The notes beneath the pieces were generated by a model. The model had not been told where the DNA came from, ran no database searches, and saw only the letters and a program-made list of their open reading frames with translations. From Candidatus Aminicenantota bacterium (lineage in GTDB: Bacteria; Acidobacteriota; Aminicenantia; Aminicenantales; Saccharicenantaceae): a DNA stretch of 6,633 nucleotides. This document shows positions 4,978 through 6,633 of the stretch, one piece after another. The DNA lies in contig DSDX01000163.1 of assembly GCA_011048485.1 (NCBI GenBank), forward strand, positions 1 through 6,633. Reading direction: 5' to 3'. Both the position numbers and the translations under genes were made by a program. Each line of letters opens with the position of its first letter. Position 1 is the first letter of the stretch.

Positions 4978-6633
4978 ATGGAAGCGAACAACGGCCAAGT
5001 CAGGGAATTCACGCTCAAGGCCATCCTGCTCGGCGTCGTCATGGCCGCCTTTATGGGCGCGGCCAACGCCTACCTGGGGCTCAAGGCGGGCATGACCATC
5101 GCCGCCACCTACACCACGGCCGTGGTCGGCATGGCCGTGATCAAGGCCCTCGGCGGGACCATCCTTGAGGAGAACATGGCCCGGACGGTGGGCTCGATCG
5201 GGGGCAACGTCGCCTCGGGGGCCATCTTCACCCTGCCCGCCCTCTTCATCGCCGGCATCTGGCTGCCCTTCTCCAGCCCCGGCCATTACCTGACGGCGAC
5301 GGTCATCCTGGCCGCGGGCGGGATCCTGGGGATCATGTTCGTCACCATCACCCGGCGCGTCCTCATCGGCGAGAAGGACCTGCCTTTCCCCGAATCGGTC
5401 GCGGCCGCGTCCATCCACAAGGCGGGCCAGGCGGGCGCCAAGGGCACCGGTCACCTGCTGGCCGGAATGGGATTCGGGGCCCTGTTCACGGTCCTGACCG
5501 AGTTCAAGGTCATGGCCCTGAAATGGCAGAAGGTCGTCTCGGCGGGCAAGGGCTCGCTGCTGCTGCGCGGCCCGGAGGCCAGCCCGGCCTTCCTCGGGGT
5601 CGGATTCATCATCGGCCCCAAGCTGGCGGCCATCAACTTCAGCGGCGGCGTCCTGGCCTGGGGGCTCCTGGCGCCGGCCGCGGCCTTCTTCCTGAACTAC
5701 GGCGACCTCGGGGACGTGGCCGACTGGGGCGCGGAGATCACCCGGGTCTGGCGGGACTACATCCGCTACATGGCCATCGGCGGCATGCTCGTCGGGGCCT
5801 TTTACACCCTGTTCAAGATGCGCAAGAGCCTGGCCCAGGGCATCGCCCGGTCGCTTTCGACCCTGGGGACCGGCAAGGGCGCCGCGACGGAGACGCTGCC
5901 GCGGACCGACCGCGATCTCGACATCCGGGCCGCCCTGGGCACGGCCCTGGCGGTCGCCGTCCTGGTCTTTTTCATCTTCAACCGCTACGCGGACAGCCTC
6001 CCGGCGTCGTTCGTCGCCGTCGCCCTCATGTTCGTCCTCGGCTTCGTCTTCGCCGCCGTCTCCGGCTACCTCGTCGGCATCATCGGCGTCAGCAGCAACC
6101 CGACCAGCGGCCTGACCGTGTCCGTGCTGATCATCGTCGCCTTCATCATGGTCCTGATGGGGCTGGGCGGCGGCAGCGGCATCTCGGCCGTGCTCATCGT
6201 GGCCGCCTTCACCTGCGTCTCGGTCTCGGTCGCCGGGGAGATGATGCAGGACCTCAAGGCCGGGCACATCCTGGGCGGGACTCCGCGGCGCATGCAGCTC
6301 GGCGACGTGTTCGGGGTCCTGTCGGCCTCCCTGATCATGTTCCTGGTCCTTTCGGTCCTCCACCTGGGGAACATCAAGCAGACGGTCCGGGCCAAGCTCG
6401 CCGGCCTGGAGGCGGCCGGCGTCACCGAGGTCGTCTACGACGGCGCCGATCCGGCCGTCGCCGCCGGGACCTACACGCTCGGGGAGATCGAGGCCATGAT
6501 CCCGGAGCGCCAGAACGCGGTCCTGGAGACCAACGCCGGGTTCGGCGGCGAGAAGATCCCCGCGCCGCAGGCCAGCCTGATGGCCGTCGTAGCCAAGGGC
6601 ATCATGGAGCGGAGCACGGAATGGATCCTGATC
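4978..6633 (+). CDS. OPT-family oligopeptide transporter, 3' end cut by the window
   Basis: The reading frame is open from ATG at 4978 to the last base, giving 552 residues without a stop. Family hallmarks run in order: GAANAYLGLKAGMTIAATYT (27-46), the EENMARTVGSIGGNVASGAI stretch with FTLPALF (64-90), LPFPESVAAASIHKAGQ (135-151), VGFIIGPKLAAINFSGGVL (208-226), YIRYMAIGGMLVG (261-273), SGYLVGIIGVSSNPTSGLT (362-380), MQDLKAGHILGGTPRRMQLG (423-442) and IPAPQASLMA (527-536). These match the bacterial branch of the OPT family, secondary carriers in the inner membrane that move oligopeptides or metal-chelate-like substrates, probably with protons. Bacterial members are usually about 600-680 residues, so the last transmembrane helices are probably missing. 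Hydrophobic segments are seen near 13-35, 80-97, 105-125, 206-238, 263-278, 316-335, 340-370, 379-416 and 442-462. A hydrophilic stretch at about 464-530 has Ala/Glu-rich helical character. The gene is second in the operon after the lipoprotein. Substrate is not determinable from sequence. Confidence 0.95.
   Translation, partial: MEANNGQVREFTLKAILLGVVMAAFMGAANAYLGLKAGMTIAATYTTAVVGMAVIKALGGTILEENMARTVGSIGGNVASGAIFTLPALFIAGIWLPFSSPGHYLTATVILAAGGILGIMFVTITRRVLIGEKDLPFPESVAAASIHKAGQAGAKGTGHLLAGMGFGALFTVLTEFKVMALKWQKVVSAGKGSLLLRGPEASPAFLGVGFIIGPKLAAINFSGGVLAWGLLAPAAAFFLNYGDLGDVADWGAEITRVWRDYIRYMAIGGMLVGAFYTLFKMRKSLAQGIARSLSTLGTGKGAATETLPRTDRDLDIRAALGTALAVAVLVFFIFNRYADSLPASFVAVALMFVLGFVFAAVSGYLVGIIGVSSNPTSGLTVSVLIIVAFIMVLMGLGGGSGISAVLIVAAFTCVSVSVAGEMMQDLKAGHILGGTPRRMQLGDVFGVLSASLIMFLVLSVLHLGNIKQTVRAKLAGLEAAGVTEVVYDGADPAVAAGTYTLGEIEAMIPERQNAVLETNAGFGGEKIPAPQASLMAVVAKGIMERSTEWILI

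Noticed and set aside
4957..6363. Long open frame on the minus strand opposite the OPT gene (468 codons)
   Set aside because: The product is dominated by Asp/Gly/Arg/His/Gln repeats typical of antisense shadows in GC-rich DNA. The plus strand carries clear OPT motifs.

Overview
This is a GC-rich (well above 60% by eye) bacterial chromosomal window from a Gram-negative, outer-membrane-bearing organism. It holds three protein genes arranged around one divergent promoter region. The large receptor has a carboxypeptidase-regulatory-like domain fused to a TonB-type plug and barrel. That architecture is abundant in Acidobacteriota and related lineages, including Aminicenantia-like genomes. The combination with an OPT-family transporter fits such a genome, but the assignment is an inference and not a sequence match.

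Layout. Positions 1-287 are non-coding: a GC-rich stretch with several inverted repeats, then a clear rho-independent terminator (215-254) for the leftward gene. Positions 288-3335 (minus strand) encode a 1015-residue TonB-dependent receptor-like outer-membrane protein with a Sec signal peptide. Positions 3336-3721 are the divergent intergenic region. It carries a predicted leftward promoter (3576-3603) with a long structured leader of about 230 nt, an 18-bp palindrome (3603-3620) against the -35 box of that promoter, and a predicted rightward promoter (3663-3691) whose -10 box is framed by a 7-bp inverted repeat. Positions 3722-4960 (plus strand) encode a 412-residue putative lipoprotein of an uncharacterised family (DUF6786-like, from memory). 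Seventeen bases later, 4978-6633 (plus strand) encode the first 552 residues of an OPT-family (oligopeptide-transporter family) membrane protein that runs off the window.

How the genes may work together. The receptor would bring a substrate across the outer membrane. The lipoprotein would sit in the periplasm, anchored in a membrane. The OPT protein would move a peptide-like or metal-chelate substrate across the inner membrane. The lipoprotein and OPT genes look like one operon. The shared control region with the receptor suggests, but does not prove, co-regulation. Nothing here resembles a defence system, CRISPR array, transposon or RNA gene. The parts most worth attention are the divergent control region, the structured receptor leader, and the pairing of the uncharacterised lipoprotein with the transporter.
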